Positions 1 through 12,316 of a DNA stretch of 64,000 nt are shown here, one piece after another. The stretch spans positions 1,933,615 through 1,997,614 of the forward strand of contig JAQFVV010006354.1 in assembly GCA_028023455.1 (NCBI GenBank). Reading direction: 5' to 3'. The first letter of the stretch is position 1; each line of letters starts with the position of its first letter. The notes under the pieces are model-generated. The model was given only the letters and a program-made list of their open reading frames with translations, had not been told where the DNA came from and searched no databases. The translations under genes and the position numbers were made by a program. The DNA comes from Epiperipatus broadwayi. Lineage: Eukaryota; Onychophora; Udeonychophora; Euonychophora; Peripatidae.

Positions 1-432
1 ACTATATATATATTATTTATTATTTATCGTAAACTTTCATGAAACTTTGTGTTATTCTCTTTCTTTAAAAACGATTTATATTACATTACAGCAATCATTT
101 GATATAATTAGTTATTTGTTCGTTACAACTTGTCTAAATATTCTTGTCTCAGATTATCCCTCACTACGCATTTCAAAACTTTCGTAATACTAACAAAAAA
201 AAAAATTTCCCCCTCTTTCTATTCTTTGTACACATTTGACGTGAAACGCTCGTATAGAGTATCATAAAATAAAACTTATCCCCTTCGTCTTCGCTTCTCG
301 CCACTTTAACTTACAACGCTAATTTTATATGTTTGCAAACACATATATTAAAACAATTTTTTATTTTAGAAAATATTTATGTCATCTTATAAAATTATTT
401 AACACGTGATCATTAATTGCGCAGCAATTCAG

Positions 433-450
433 ATCCCGGACTGGCCCCCA
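433..450 (-). other. primer binding site, tRNA-Pro-like
   Basis: Read on the minus strand the 18 bases are TGGGGGCCAGTCCGGGAT. By recollection of the classic proline-type PBS (TGGGGGCTCGTCCGGGAT), 16 of 18 positions agree. The site lies 5 bases from the LTR end at 456, the usual PBS position, and is partly conserved in copy 2 (55705-55723). Confidence 0.65.
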
Positions 451-455
451 AAATA

Positions 456-2173
456 TGTAACGGGCACGGGACGATCGAAGGCTACACTTCCCTTTTATGA
501 GTGCATAATGGGGAATTCTAATGATTCAAGATCGTCCACTTTCCGCTACCTCAAGCAGAGAGAACATACGGACATACACGAGTCTATATCCGTATTTGAC
601 CGAATCTGTATGCTATACGGATATAGCACCAGATTATTTTTCCCGACCAACCGTCTCTCGACTGCTGTAAGATCTGACAGAGTTACAGCGCTTGGATGAT
701 TTATAAATTTAACGGGATCAAATACTGCACCACCAACTTCCACGTGTTAATTCAATAATCAAAAAAAAAATGAATAATAGTTTTCCCACCCTTAGACTAG
801 ACTACCCTTTTGGAGTGGCGAAGAACGAGACAAGGCAGGTTTAAATAAAATAATAGATTTAATAGAATAAATTAATCGTAAAAGAGATATAACAAAAAAA
901 CACATTAACATGAAATGAAAAACAGATTATAATCTATAGTGCTACAAGAAAAGAATACATATAAAACTATTATAAATGATGGTACATTTATAAATCGTCA
1001 GTCTGGGTATTTATCAAAAAATTCAAGAATGTCTTTATCATTCACAAAAGGCATGTGGCCATTGTCTAATTAAACTATGTGCACATTGAAATATATAACA
1101 AAATAGTATGTATCTTTACCTAGGTTTTAGTCTCTGAATTTATCCGACGTCTTGCCGACCGTCACGTGGATTTTCTCCACTTCTTTAGGAGGGACGGTCG
1201 CAGGTTAGATTTGGTTGTGTGTAGCTTCTCAGTGTTTAAGGCATCAAGGACAAGGCAACTAAATGAATCCACCGGCAGGCGCTACGACGGCAGTTGTTAT
1301 ATCTTGGCCAGAACCATTAGTACAGTAAGTCCGGATCGACCAGCGATCACGATGGCCTTAGCCAGCCATTCTAGATGAGGCACCGATGTTGAAAGTCATA
1401 TTTGTTAACTATAGCGGTTGATTATCGGAGCTGTCTTTTACCACCCTCTCGACACGAAGTCTCTAGCTCTAATCTCTACTGAAAACTTTTTTTTTAATTA
1501 AAAAATTCCACCAGCCTTTGTCCTTCCGATCCTTTGTTTTCACTTTCATTCACACCTTTCTTACTATGCCTTCGGCCATATGTAAATTTGTTTTACCCAA
1601 TCTAGTAGCACTATGTACATTTATTTATTTCAATATTTTTTTAATTTAATTACACAGATTTTAATACATGTTTTTCTCTCCTTTTTTTATTTAAGTTTAG
1701 ACAAGCATTTATTATTGCTGTCTATATTCTGCTTCAAATACACTCCATACACGCATTTCGTTTATCGTCAAATGTGTACTTTAAAACCCAGATCCTTATC
1801 TTTTGATTATGTTTAACTTTCTATGTTTTGCGCGCTATTTAAGGTTTTTTTTAAACTTTACTTTCTTTCAAAATCAGATTTTAACTTGCATTTGATTTAT
1901 ATTTCTTTATCACTTTATTTTTTAACGTACACCTCCAATATTTCTAATTTTACATTTTAATTTCACCAAAATCCGAACTTTGGAGGGTAAAAGATAAGAA
2001 TCTTTTTGATTCTACTTCCCTCTCTTTTTTAATTAATTGAAACATTTCTTTGTTCTGTAAATTTTTCTAAGCTCGCTCTTTTTTTTTTTTATTTATTTTA
2101 TCAAACATGATATTTAATATTCTGTGAATGTTTAATATTTATATGTGTGACCGCAGTATGTGCGATCATCACA
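456..2173 (-). repeat. 5' LTR of copy 1
   Basis: The 1.7-kb LTR begins on the plus strand with TGTAAC. It ends near the conserved block GATCATCACA, beyond which the sequence turns into a short TA tract. Copy 2 ends in TTACA, giving a TGTAA/TTACA terminal inverted repeat; in copy 1 that last motif is blurred by the TA tract. Conserved blocks shared with 50262-52010 include 495-720, 790-1010 and 1140-1400. Long T-rich blocks fill 1490-2120. Confidence 0.8.
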
Positions 2174-2749
2174 ATATATATATATTAAGTGTACTGTGCT
2201 CATTTTAACTATTTTAAATGTATGTACTCAAGTTTAAATTTTAATACATATTGCTTAAATAAATTGTAACACATGTTAAAATTATAACTGGTGGCTGTGA
2301 AAATTAACAACCCCTTTGACGAATGTTAAAAGTTATCAAATTTTAGGGAGTTTAACTAAAGGTATTATATCTATATACATGCATATACCCACACATAAAT
2401 AACACTAAAGGGAAAACACTTTTCCAGCTTTTCTCTATAGGGAAATAGTTAAGCAAAAAAAAAAAATATTAAACACTCTAATCTAGAAATAAATGGTCAA
2501 AGTTTATGATTTTTCTTTCTTCTTTTATTACATAGCCAGCTACATATCAAACAACATTATGATTAACTACGGAAAGATTATTTGAAAAAAAAAAAAAAAA
2601 TTTCTAAAGTTGTATAAACTTGTGCCCCTAAATCTCTGTATGAAATTCATTATTCAATATATTTTTTTGCCAAGCAGAAAATTCCACTGATGTGTATATA
2701 CATTCACTTAAAATGTAAGCTAAAAATAATAAAAAAATAAGCAATTACC
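2174..2749. other. AT-rich flank without gene
   Basis: This is host-like or old repeat sequence after the LTR, starting in a short TA tract. I see only A and T runs and no coding signal. Confidence 0.6.
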
Positions 2750-3640
2750 CTTGGTAACTTTGCCTTGATAACAGTTGACCAGAAACGGCAGAGCTGGATC
2801 ATGAGAGTACTAAAGAAAACCTATTTTGGGTGCACCTCCCAGGATTTCCAAAGAATAATGCAGCCATTTGGCAAAGTTACATTTTTTCAAACCATCTATT
2901 TAAAAGATATCCCTAACACATCATCACTAATAGCTACGAATTTCTAATACAGCTTCACCCAGACACATCCTAATACAATTCCTATACAGATCCTAGACCA
3001 AGAAGTCACACTGTCACTATGTATTAGAGGACTAAAACCCCAGTGTTATTCTTGTCGCCAGCAGTGGCATCTTGCAACAATGCAATAATCCCCAATCATT
3101 GTCAGCAGCACAACAATGGCCACCTACAGCTCAACTAAACTCTCAACCGCAATAGATTCAAGCAGCCAAGGAACCCTCCAAATTTACCTCCAGTTAGCTC
3201 CAACCATACCATTGTGCTTGTCTTCCAATCTTGCTTCCTTTACCTTCCACCTCTATTATAGTCAGCCTCAGACTCAGAGCCCAATCAACTCATCTCTTTG
3301 ACTCAATAGACCAAACCAACTCCGATAACTCCCCCTTCATAACTATTTTATCTTTTAGATTCAACACAAAACACATACACCATAGTGAATAAAACATCTA
3401 AGCAAATAATGAAAGCTATCAATCCATGCCTTTCACCTATATTCATATCACTCCCATCCTCGATGAAACAAAAAAAAAACGTGGCTGTCCAAAAAAATGC
3501 TCATCACAGCAAGAAATTAAAGACCATTGTATGAGCTCATTAGTAGTGAAAGCTCATTTCACAGATATATTGTCACACTTCCATGGAATTGGCAAATCCC
3601 TTTCAGTTTTACAATTCAACAGAAAACACCGCATCCTATA
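2750..3640 (+). pseudogene. LINE ORF1 remnant (CCHC zinc knuckle)
   Basis: This is a decayed first ORF of a non-LTR retrotransposon, encoding a gag-like nucleic-acid-binding protein. A stretch from about 2755 reads FALITVDQKRQS and matches a second copy at 24000-24050 (YALITVDKNLQN), so this is a repeated protein family. At 3044-3085 the frame reads CYSCRQQWHLATM, a CX2CX4H zinc-knuckle pattern whose final Cys is lost (Gln in its place). Before it comes a segment of the type LCIRGLKPQ that often precedes the knuckle in LINE ORF1 proteins. Stops and frameshifts follow. A proline/serine-rich stretch with no recognisable fold extends to about 3300. The endonuclease of ORF2 follows at 3725, the normal order for such elements. 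Confidence 0.6.
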
Positions 3641-3724
3641 AGCATCTAGTCCAGAATTCAATAGATCTTACCATTACAACTGTTCCACTGAACCTATATG
3701 ATACTGAAAACAACAGCACTTAAA

Positions 3725-4132
3725 TGTTAAGGGCTTAACTTATCATTGAAACTATTCCAGTTAAAGAAATGGTTAACTAGTATACAGCCCCAAGTGCTCA
3801 GATTACTTGAAACTAAAATATATATAGGATGTCAGATCAACCCTGCTACCTACCTCAATAACACAGAGCTTTTGCTCCTACTTCATAGGTACTTCATCAC
3901 CATCAGCAGGCACAGGGTTTACTATTACTTCCCAATGCTCGTTCTTAACTTTCAAAATGTTATATATAGATTCGCATCTCTTAATCACCATATTTCATCT
4001 CCGTATCACAGTATTAAACATCATCTTTATCTATATCCCTCCCAGTGCCACCATCATTGCTCATATCATTCTGACAATAAATTCTCTGATTACCGCTGCC
4101 CCCCCCCCATTCTAATGGGGGGATTTCAATAT
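3725..4132 (+). pseudogene. LINE ORF2 remnant, AP endonuclease part
   Basis: This is the start of an APE-type endonuclease domain of an L1/Tx1-like LINE. The opening motif NVKGL (around 3725) is followed after a -1/+1 shift by KLFQLKKWLTSIQPQVLRLL and ETK. This matches the N-terminal strand plus catalytic ETK/ETH signature of LINE endonucleases, where Glu binds metal. Near 4100-4125 the reading PPPILMGGF corresponds to the usual GGDFN motif, but the Asp is missing. The frame then meets unrelated sequence at about 4133, so the domain is broken. The copy cannot be active. The clade call (L1/Tx1-like) is inferred from the short-spaced start motif and from the related RT pieces at 4690-4900 and 16195-17210. 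Confidence 0.6.
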
Positions 4133-4560
4133 AGCGTGCCGGGCGAAAGATTTTTGTTTCGTATATCCTGACCATGAGCGCGCCACTAGTCCGAAAATCG
4201 GAACTAGACATTTATTTTAAGGGTGGGCAGGATATACGAACATGAATGTGCCGGACTAAACCCAGGGAGAGCAAAAGCTAATGAATGTGGTTCAGACAAT
4301 TGAGAAAACACTGAGACAAACGTCAGCCAAAATACTTATAAGAACTTTTTAAATTTATTAAACATAATAACAAAATAAACATGAAACTTGATATACATTT
4401 ACTTAGCAGATCTTAACATTGAGTGTATGCGAGCAGAACTACGTTAAATACCCAGGCAGACAAGTTCATTTCTTATCTATAACACAATAATGGCTGATAT
4501 CTTCTTGCTAGCGGTTCACCCAACCAATTCTTTTTTCCCTATAGAGATTTAGTAAGATGG
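4133..4560. mobile_element. unclassified repeat inserted in LINE ORF2
   Basis: This segment separates the LINE endonuclease from its RT and has clearly different composition, with more GC between 4130 and 4280. It contains an inverted pair TTCGTATATCCTGACC (near 4158) and GGGCAGGATATACGAA (near 4225). The part from 4340 to 4420 (A-rich, with AAACATAATAACAAAATAAACATG) recalls the LTRs in this window. An LTR fragment or a DNA element are both possible. The exact borders are uncertain. Confidence 0.4.
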
Positions 4561-4599
4561 ATGTTTGTGGAGAATAACGGGATAGCGCAGACGAGCTTT

Positions 4600-6100
4600 T
4601 CTTAGTCCAGAAAAGAAATGCTGGAACCAAGAATGTCATAATTCTGCAAAACGCTTATACATTAATCCACTTTCAATACAGATACAACAAAAGATCACTG
4701 GCAATAAAATTTTACACACCCAGCAACACATCCAGTGTACTGCATATATGGACGAAATCACAGAGGCTCTTGAAAACAACTCCTATACTTCAAAGGATAC
4801 TTAATGAATATACCTCTGTCTATAGACTTAAATTCAATCTGAACATATCTCTATGGTTTGTCTATGCAAGAAAACCCTGAACTCAAATATTTCACGGTAA
4901 GCCTAGCACCTTCATGGGTTTCTCTTTCTACATCGGTTGACTTGCCACGAGACTTACAATACAAATTAAACTTCATGATTCCATTACATGCATTACTACC
5001 TCTCTAGAATTTACCTCTCTCTTTATTCCAAGGTTCAGCTAATCGACATGCAGAGATCATAATTACAAAGTTTACATACTATTTCTCCATTGTCAAATTC
5101 TCCAAATCATTTTCATCACCATTATTAACTTTCTTTGCAATAAGCTACTGCGGGGCAGGAAGGCTGTATCAATTTCCACCAAATGACCCAGTTCCTCCAC
5201 CTATTCATAATGGCTTGGGTCCTCACAACATCTAAGTACTTTTTTATACTCAAAAGGCTTTCAACCTCATTACATCAATTACACAATGCTTTCCAGCATT
5301 CCAGCACATACTCATTGTATGACCCACTGACAGACCTCCTCCCTCATCTTCATACTTTCTAAATCTTATCCACTCCGTTCAAAATGATGCTCATTAAATG
5401 ACCTCTAGAAATACCAAATACACATACTGACATACTATACAGTATATTACATCCAAATATTAACACTGATCACCTGTTCCCCATGCTAAACATCAAGAAG
5501 CAATGATTCCTACGTCAATTCAAAAATGTCCTGGAACCAAAATCTTAAACATTGTGCTTCGTTTTAACCTTCATATCCTACTAAATCTTATTTTCTGTGT
5601 TACCATCACCTGTACCAAAGGATTGATCCGTTTTGCACTCATCCACACAGCAGAAGAGACACATCAGCACATTTTTAATGATTGTCAAGCTCTCAATTAC
5701 ATAAGCCAGATTATCTTAGACCCATGCTGAAGAACTGGTAGCTCCATCCAACAAATAGTCCAATCATATCAAAAGTCATACACACTCACAGCATATGCGT
5801 ACACCTTCATTCTATTTGCCTTTTGATGTATCCATTTTATTTTTACCCTCGACAATAAAAGCAGATGGCACCCCTCCATTTTTCTAAACAACTATCAGCA
5901 GTTAAAAACACGAGACTCAAGCATAGTATCTCCAGACATTTTTCCACCCATCAATTAATAAAATACTCACAAATGGCAATTTCCATTCCAAAACAATGTT
6001 TTATCATTTCTGCGCCATTCACCTATCTGCCATTGATTCCCTTGATTATCATTGTATACAACATAATTGCCTATCTATTATTACATGCAACATAATTGCC
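4600..6100 (+). pseudogene. LINE ORF2 remnant, reverse transcriptase and C-terminus
   Basis: This is the second half of the same LINE. The catalytic RT motif appears as AYMDEITEAL near 4740-4770, where the YMDD box has decayed to YMDE. It is followed in a shifted frame by LQRILNEYTSVYRLKFNLN (about 4795-4850), the thumb-side region that matches LQKILQEYTNQYNLILNVTK of the minus-strand copy near 16250. Downstream reading frames to 5400 keep LINE-like fragments between many stops. At 5650-5710 the peptide AEETHQHIFNDC resembles the C-terminal zinc-binding segment of this LINE group. Most of the RT palm between endonuclease and YMDE is missing, so the copy lost a piece as well as gaining the insert at 4133-4560. 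It ends in AT-rich DNA about 6100. Confidence 0.6.
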
Positions 6101-8037
6101 GATCTTCAAGCTGCAACAATTTTCAGTGACTGACAAACAACTGACCTGATATTATACACCAGTCCTTAACTCAGACAACAGTGAACAGTATTGTGTATTA
6201 CCTTAGGAACTCAACCAAATATGAAAAGTCAAGCCTGAATTCCCCATCTAGAGATAGCAATCCAAATTTTCCAAGAACTCCTGCAATAGTACTCTTAACA
6301 AAAATTTACTTTTTTATATCAATTGACTTTCAATCAAGGAATGCCCATGTAACAATTTTTCAAAAAAATCTATTGTAACTAATTATTGTTGAAACATAAT
6401 AATAAATTAAAATCAGTCCTGAGAGAATTAAATGAAAAATTTCTGACAGAAAAAAAAACAACTAATCACATCCTTAAGTAGATAAATTCTAATTATAGAT
6501 AAGATTAAAATCAAAATCTATGAAATGCAGAACAAAGTTCAAAATTAATTAAAATTAAATTAGTGACTTCAGAGAACAATAACAGCAGATAGTATAAAAT
6601 CTCTCAAAACCTAAATCAATTCAGCCTATCTGGAAATTCAATAGGTAAAGCAGCTAAGATCCAGTGTAGTCACCACTGAAGGTCCAAAGAGAGCTTAAGG
6701 CTTTTACTGGTTGTACTAACCTTACTATTTTTTGTCACACCTTAGGGTTCAGATTTTATGCAATCCTATAAATAGTGATTTGCATACTTATGCTTTTCTT
6801 CTATTATGTAATTGTATATATTATTGATTATTACTAACCAGAGATTATTATTGTCTATAAAATACTTTAATTCAGATACTAATAGTCACTATTTGGGATT
6901 ATTTATTTAATTATTCATTATTGTATGTCTTGCTGTAGTAATCTCACAGCAAATCTCTCACACATCAATACATATCATTTGACATTTCCTTATTTAAGTC
7001 ACCAATAATATAATTATTTTTTAGAGAACCAGTCAGGATTCTTTTTAACAAACTCAAGAAAAGATTTATTTATATCTGTAACCTAGGCACTGTAAGAATT
7101 CTACACTTCAAAAACACGACAAATCCTCAGACTTGAATTAGCAATTTTAGTATTGTTGCTAAGTCCCATTATAATGATTTTTCTGTCTAAACAAAATTTT
7201 TTTGATAACCAGTTAATATTTTGTGCAAAAATTCAATAATATAAGATCATTTAATATCATTATTTCCAATAACGTTGATTCAAAGTTTATCATTTCTAAT
7301 AACATGGGTATTCAAATCTCTACAAAGAAAAATTCAGTCTTTTAAATGTATTGATGTAATGATGCTATTCAGAAAGGAATAAATATACTTTATAATAATT
7401 TTGCTCATTATTGTATAATGTTTTCATAATAAAATTTTCATAAATTTTATTTATAAATAATAAATTATAATATATACAACTTTACAATTTTCAAAAACAT
7501 TTTTAAGATTTTAATTTCTAATAAAATTCCTTTTATTCTAGGATTTAAAAGCTTAATGAAAATTTGAAGCTCACTGCATACATTTTATAAAACACACACA
7601 CGCACACATGTATATGTGGTTTTGGCATAATCATTTATTACACTTGTACTAATAAGAAGTGAATGATGTTTGCATGTCTAGTTTTCTGTCTGAAGGAAAT
7701 TGTAATAAACAGATAATACATTGCTATGATCAATACAACTATAACCTTTGATCATCATAGGTGATAATTAGACATTTCTTATCAACCTCTTAACACAATT
7801 TATTGTAATATTGGAATATTTATGATCATTTTAATTATTTCATTGATAAAGAGTTCATTGAAATTTGTGATAAAACTATATGTACCGAGATATCAGAATA
7901 AAGTTAAAGGACTGAAGATAAAGGTAATTTCCCTTGATGATGGTAAAGAGTAATTACTTTGACTTCAGGAAGAGTAATATATGAACTAAATATTATAAGT
8001 GAGTAATATTAACAAAATAACAACTGACCGATTATAC
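6101..8037. other. AT-rich non-coding stretch
   Basis: No gene is recognised. A slightly GC-richer patch at 6640-6720 has no convincing frame or splice pair. A short CA/TG run lies at 7590-7615. This could be intron downstream of the exon at 8038-8153. Confidence 0.5.
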
Positions 8038-8153
8038 TTTGCAAGTTGTTGATCTCTGTGAGTTGTTGCTGATGAGAGCTCTGCTGGAGACGAGTTTTCA
8101 AAAATGTTGCTTCTTGGCCTTTCAAATCATATTGCTGTTTCAATAAATGATAT
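8038..8153 (-). CDS. internal exon of an unidentified coiled-coil protein
   Basis: This is the best candidate for a true host-gene exon. On the minus strand, a T-rich stretch ending in TTTTGGTCAG gives an acceptor just before 8153. After 116 nt the sequence CAAA|GTATAA gives a donor at 8037. One frame stays open throughout and encodes 38 full codons with one spare base at each end. It begins YHLLKQQYDLKGQEATFLKT and continues with a Gln- and Ser-rich run to EINNLQ. The leucine/polar spacing is that of a coiled coil. Base composition is far more GC-rich than the flanks, and the other frames contain stops. I do not recognise the protein. Neighbouring exons were not found, so introns must be long. 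A captured or retroposed fragment is less likely because both splice sites are present and fit the frame. Confidence 0.6.
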
Positions 8154-8159
8154 CTGACC

Positions 8160-9345
8160 AAAATATAAAAAAATTAATTCGATTATAAACTAATAATCAC
8201 ATTAAATGACTGATGAATTAAATATAAACTATATATGAATAATTTCAAAGCAGTAAAACAATCACATAAGTAAATATTACTACACTACATATGCATCCCA
8301 AAGAAAATAGCAAATATATTCTAATCATGGCCATATATTTATCAGATTGAAAAATCAATCAAAATTTTTCATTTAAATATAAAAAAAAATAATAGAATAG
8401 TTTGCACTTCATGAGGTCATTCTGATGTACAACATCAGAAGTGACATATTGCATTTCAATCAGGAAATTTTTGAATTTCAAGCTCCTCACAACCTATTCC
8501 ACTATGTGCATCTAAATAAATGCAGACATTCATTGAAGATCAATTGATATATGCAATTAAATAACAAGTGATGTCATTAAAATGTATAGTGACTGGCTTA
8601 ACATCAAATCTACACAGCAAAACAGATTGCTGAATAAGGATTCAAACTTTAGCATGATTGAAGTTTCAACTCAATAATTGGAATTAAGAAAATGTAAATG
8701 ATCACTTAGTATAGAATAGTGCAAATCAAATTGCTTTATACCACAGAATACTAAATACCTAGAGACAGATCATAAGAGCTTGTATGCACAGTCAAATCAG
8801 TATCCATCAATTTTATTCATTGCTTACATTTTGTCTTCTAGAGTTGGAAATGAGATGTCATTAGTGTCAATTGACAAAAGAAGAGAATCATTGCATATAT
8901 AAATTTACTGATCATCAGTCTAATATTGATTGATTCATCATACAGAGTCAAACTTATATCCACTTACACAGTTAATTTTTAGCAGTTATAGAAATGAAAC
9001 TATTTATATGTAATAACTTTATAAAGATAAGCAATAGCTATATATAATTGGATTTCCTAGTAATAAACATTAAAGCTTAAGTGCATAAAGATATATTAAA
9101 TATTTTTATAAAAAGTAAGATCTTAGTTTACAATTCCACTTTTACCACTTACCTCAAATTCAAGTATGAAACATCTAAAATATCATAAGTTGATTACTAT
9201 ACTTGTATTTGTTTTACCAGAGTTCATTGCATTGCATGTCATATGAATCTTAATTTTATAGTTTATTTTTAAACCACTATAATATACATGTTCACCATTT
9301 TCTTATGCTTACACAATCTGATAACACAGTAGCAACTTTCTCCAT
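8160..9345. other. AT-rich non-coding stretch, probable intron
   Basis: It lies directly upstream of the exon on the minus strand. The sequence is simple and AT-rich with no coding signal or recognisable repeat. Confidence 0.5.
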
Positions 9346-9349
9346 ACAA

Positions 9350-9495
9350 TATTGTCAGTGATGAAAGTCATAAGCTAAAAATTAGAAATATTGGATGAGT
9401 AGGCATTAGATAGGAATTCTGATGTACTAATTTTCTAGTATCCATTGATTACTATGGCTTACATTAGGTGGCAGTATCACTAGATGGTAATACAG
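9350..9495 (+). repeat. hammerhead-bearing SINE-like repeat, old copy E
   Basis: This copy shares with 42780-42950 and 43385-43570 the blocks GTGATGAAAGTCATAAGCTA, ATTGGATGAGTAGGCATTAG and ATCCATTGATTACTATGGCT in the same order and spacing. The hammerhead core has decayed: CTGATGA has become GTGATGA, and the GAAA box is no longer at its place. It is an old dispersed member of the family. Confidence 0.6.
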
Positions 9496-10610
9496 TATGA
9501 AGTTGATACTATGTTAAGTTTATTTTTCGGATAATCTTAACCTATCAATTACAATAATGATACTATTAAATAGTGCTATCACACTTAAAACGTAAAGCTA
9601 TATAATTAATATCAATTACAATAATGTTGTTTATTTACACTTTACATTGGATATTGATGAATTTATTATGCTTAAAAAAATGTTACCATTTTTATTATTA
9701 ACCGATATATCTTTTAAGAAATTGCCAATTTAATAAAGTTTTTATTTATGCAAAAACATTTCCATATAGAGTAATCTCAGAATTAAGGTATCCTTCAAAA
9801 TTGAAGACACCCATTATTTTGATTTTTCCATTATCTAGAAACTGTTACTTTTAAAGTATGTTAAATATATAGCTTTATGCACATTTATATGTGTATATGA
9901 ATATACAAATGAACAAACTATATTTGCAGGTAATGTTTTGTATCAAGATAACATATTAGATTCAATTTTTATTTGAATGGTAGATTACATTGATATGAAA
10001 AAACATTATTTGCAATTTTATTGAATTGATCTTAGAAAATCTGACTTCTAAAGTATTTTTATAACATATGCATTTAAACATTCTTAATTCATAAATATTA
10101 TTATGTTATCAAAAAATATATTTAATAGCTGTTGTTTATAAGATTATTAAAATTACTAATATATATATATATATGTAAACAATAAGAAATATATCAACTA
10201 AATACTTTAATATTTCAACCAGAGGATTGGTTTTTATTATTTATATATATTAAAATAATATATTTCAGATTAGTGATTTATGACAAAATGTAGTGCATAG
10301 AAAGCATATATTAATAGGGGAGACAGTTGGTAAGGATTATAGGAAAAAAAGTTAGTAAGAGTTATTAAGTAGTCATTATTAAATGAAAATAAAGGGAATT
10401 CTCTAAGTATGTGCATATGTTAATATGAAGACATATATAAAAAAAATATTGTTTAACAAATATGTTTATAAAAAATATATATATGTAACAAATAAGTACT
10501 ATTTGACAACAAATTTTATTTTTAGGTTTTAATTAAAAAATAAAAATATTTACAATGTAATTAAGTTATAAATTGCGCTTTACACAAACAAATGAAGCTC
10601 AATATTATAA
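9496..10610. other. AT-rich non-coding stretch
   Basis: No coding signal. At 10213-10232 a short piece (ATATTTCAACCAGAGGATTG) repeats the hammerhead-like motif found at 15131-15150 but lacks its CTGATGA half. Short TA runs lie at 10160-10175 and 10478-10488. Confidence 0.5.
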
Positions 10611-11054
10611 GAACTATTAGGCTGAGCACTTTCGGGGAACTTTAGTCCCCATATTCATACCCTATCTTGGGAGTATCAACTTATGTTGAGATTTTAAAGC
10701 GAAAAAGTGGGTAATAATTTATGCAAATTTATTCAATATTTTCATATAGTGCACTTTTTGGAGATTGAGAAGCACGATTCCTTCTGATTAATTGCATTGT
10801 CGTCATTTGCAATAAAGCACACTTCCTTTATTTTTTTATTTAGTATCATTATGCTCAGTGTACAGCACCTTTGCTGAAGTGGGTCCAAATATATGGCCTG
10901 TAGTTCTTTGGTATTCGAGGAATAGATTATTTTCAGTATTGTTTAGTGCTCTCCTATATAAGTAGTGATGTTGAGAAGTTCTAGTAGTAATGTTGGCGCG
11001 GGTCTCTCCATAATAGTTAATATATAAATTGTATAAAAACACACATACACTCAA
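10611..11054 (-). pseudogene. Penelope-like element, GIY-YIG endonuclease fragment
   Basis: Minus-strand frame 11054-10836 reads YGETRANITTRTSQHHYLYR, then TGHIFGPTSAKVLYTEHND. This fits the C-terminal GIY-YIG endonuclease of Penelope-like retroelements: a Y-(I/Y)-G-E-T start, an R-x-x-x-H helix, and a late H-x-A-x-TGH segment. A related piece at 56325-56530 shows the same order (KASGHMFSPSNIKTICIE-type). The first tyrosine pair and the upstream RT are not found here. GC-richer sequence at 10611-10835 is probably the element's 3' part (minus sense), without a clear motif. It is a short, dead fragment. Confidence 0.5.
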
Positions 11055-11059
11055 TTGAT

Positions 11060-12250
11060 ATGTAATAATGAAGTCTCAAGTTTTAAAAAAATTTAAAAAA
11101 TTGTAAAAGTTTGGAATGTTGGTTATCTGTTAAAATTAATTAGTGCAGATATAAGAATGACCTTTGAATGGGCAATATTACAAAGAATGAAGAGAAAAGA
11201 TTTTCTAGATCACTCCTGTGTTAACTAGATGCAGAAGCAGTACTAAAAAAAGACTTGGCTGAACTTGAAAACAAAATGTTTTTTTTTTTACTTTATAAAA
11301 AAAAAGGATAATTAAACCTACTAAAGATTGCACTCATCTAGGCTTCAATAATTTCAGAAAGTGTAATATGAATTCTCTTGGTTAAACTTACTTTTCATAG
11401 GAATATAAAAGCCTGAGTTTTAATTTTGAAGAGAAACATGACAAAGTTCCAACTGATGACTCCAGGAATTGTCTACTAACTACTGTATATAATTTACCTC
11501 AGTTGCTCAAGAAAAAAAGAAATAAAATAATTACAGTTAAAATAATATTTGACAAAAGAGCTCTTATATTTAAACAGTGTTTTCTAATTAGTTGTCAGCA
11601 GGGACTGTAAGTATAAACATTTTTTTAATATCTGCTTTGGAATATTTAAAAAAAAAGACTTCAACTTTATAAAATATATATATATATATTTAAATACACT
11701 TTATTTCATATATGTCAGGCAAAATTTATTATTAAAGCATATTATAGATTGTAAATTCAATGTGATAGATTTCATTATCTATATAGAATTATAATTTGAA
11801 TTAAAAATCTTAATGATTTGGGGTATAAACTTTAATAGTAGATTAATATTAGAGATAAGAAAGCCTACTGTTGAAATTGCATTGTAATTACCTGTTAATT
11901 TTGTTTATTTGTTTTAAAAAAAAGAAATAAATAAATTGCATCTGCTAAATAGATACTTAAAATAGGATAACTTAAAATTTTGATAATTTCTATTGCTTAA
12001 AGTAAAATAAATCTTAAAAGGAGTCTTAAATGTTATATTATTTATATATATACATATGGATGTGTGTGTACTAATATGAATTATATAGTTATCCAAGCTT
12101 TCAATAATTGATTTAAATAATTAACCCTAGTATTTGGAAGAAGTGTAATAGGAAAAGTAATAGTAGTATTGACAAATATAAATAAATTATGTAATCCGGG
12201 TAAAATAAAACTATTTAATCATATAACTTTAGTTCTATTATTGTAATTTT
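11060..12250. other. AT-rich non-coding stretch
   Basis: No gene is recognised. A minus-strand donor-like GAG|GTAAAT stands at 11497-11505 behind a long pyrimidine run, but no open exon is attached to it. Confidence 0.5.
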
Positions 12251-12316
12251 GTCAGCTTATTGTAGATTGAGTAGTGACCAGCCAATATTACTGTTAGTTG
12301 CCTATTTATGGACTAG

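Larger units (their letters stand above)
1..2173 (-). mobile_element. LTR retrotransposon, partial, copy 1
   Basis: This is the 5' end of a minus-strand LTR retrotransposon that continues past the left edge. In plus coordinates it holds the untranslated leader (1-432), a primer binding site (433-450) and one LTR (456-2173). The assignment rests on homology with copy 2 inside this window: 60-450 matches 55340-55723 (leader and PBS), and 456-2173 matches 50262-52010 (LTR), both over most of their length with scattered substitutions and indels. The shared order leader-PBS-LTR fixes the orientation. No coding sequence of the element lies inside the window in this copy. Short open frames in the LTR (for example 406-699 plus) are not conserved between the two copies and are not genes. 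The superfamily cannot be fixed without pol; the gag of copy 2 and the proline-type PBS are only loosely informative. Confidence 0.8.

Noticed and set aside
406-1378. Plus-strand ORFs inside the first LTR
   Set aside because: Frames are not kept in the homologous LTR at 50262-52010.
8066-8092. CTGATGA followed by GAGCTCTGCTGG on the plus strand as a hammerhead
   Set aside because: It lies inside the likely exon and has no GAAA box or stem I.
11497-11505. 8-nt microexon CAACTGAG on the minus strand between AG and GTAAAT
   Set aside because: Both splice words are present, but an 8-nt exon cannot be supported without transcripts.
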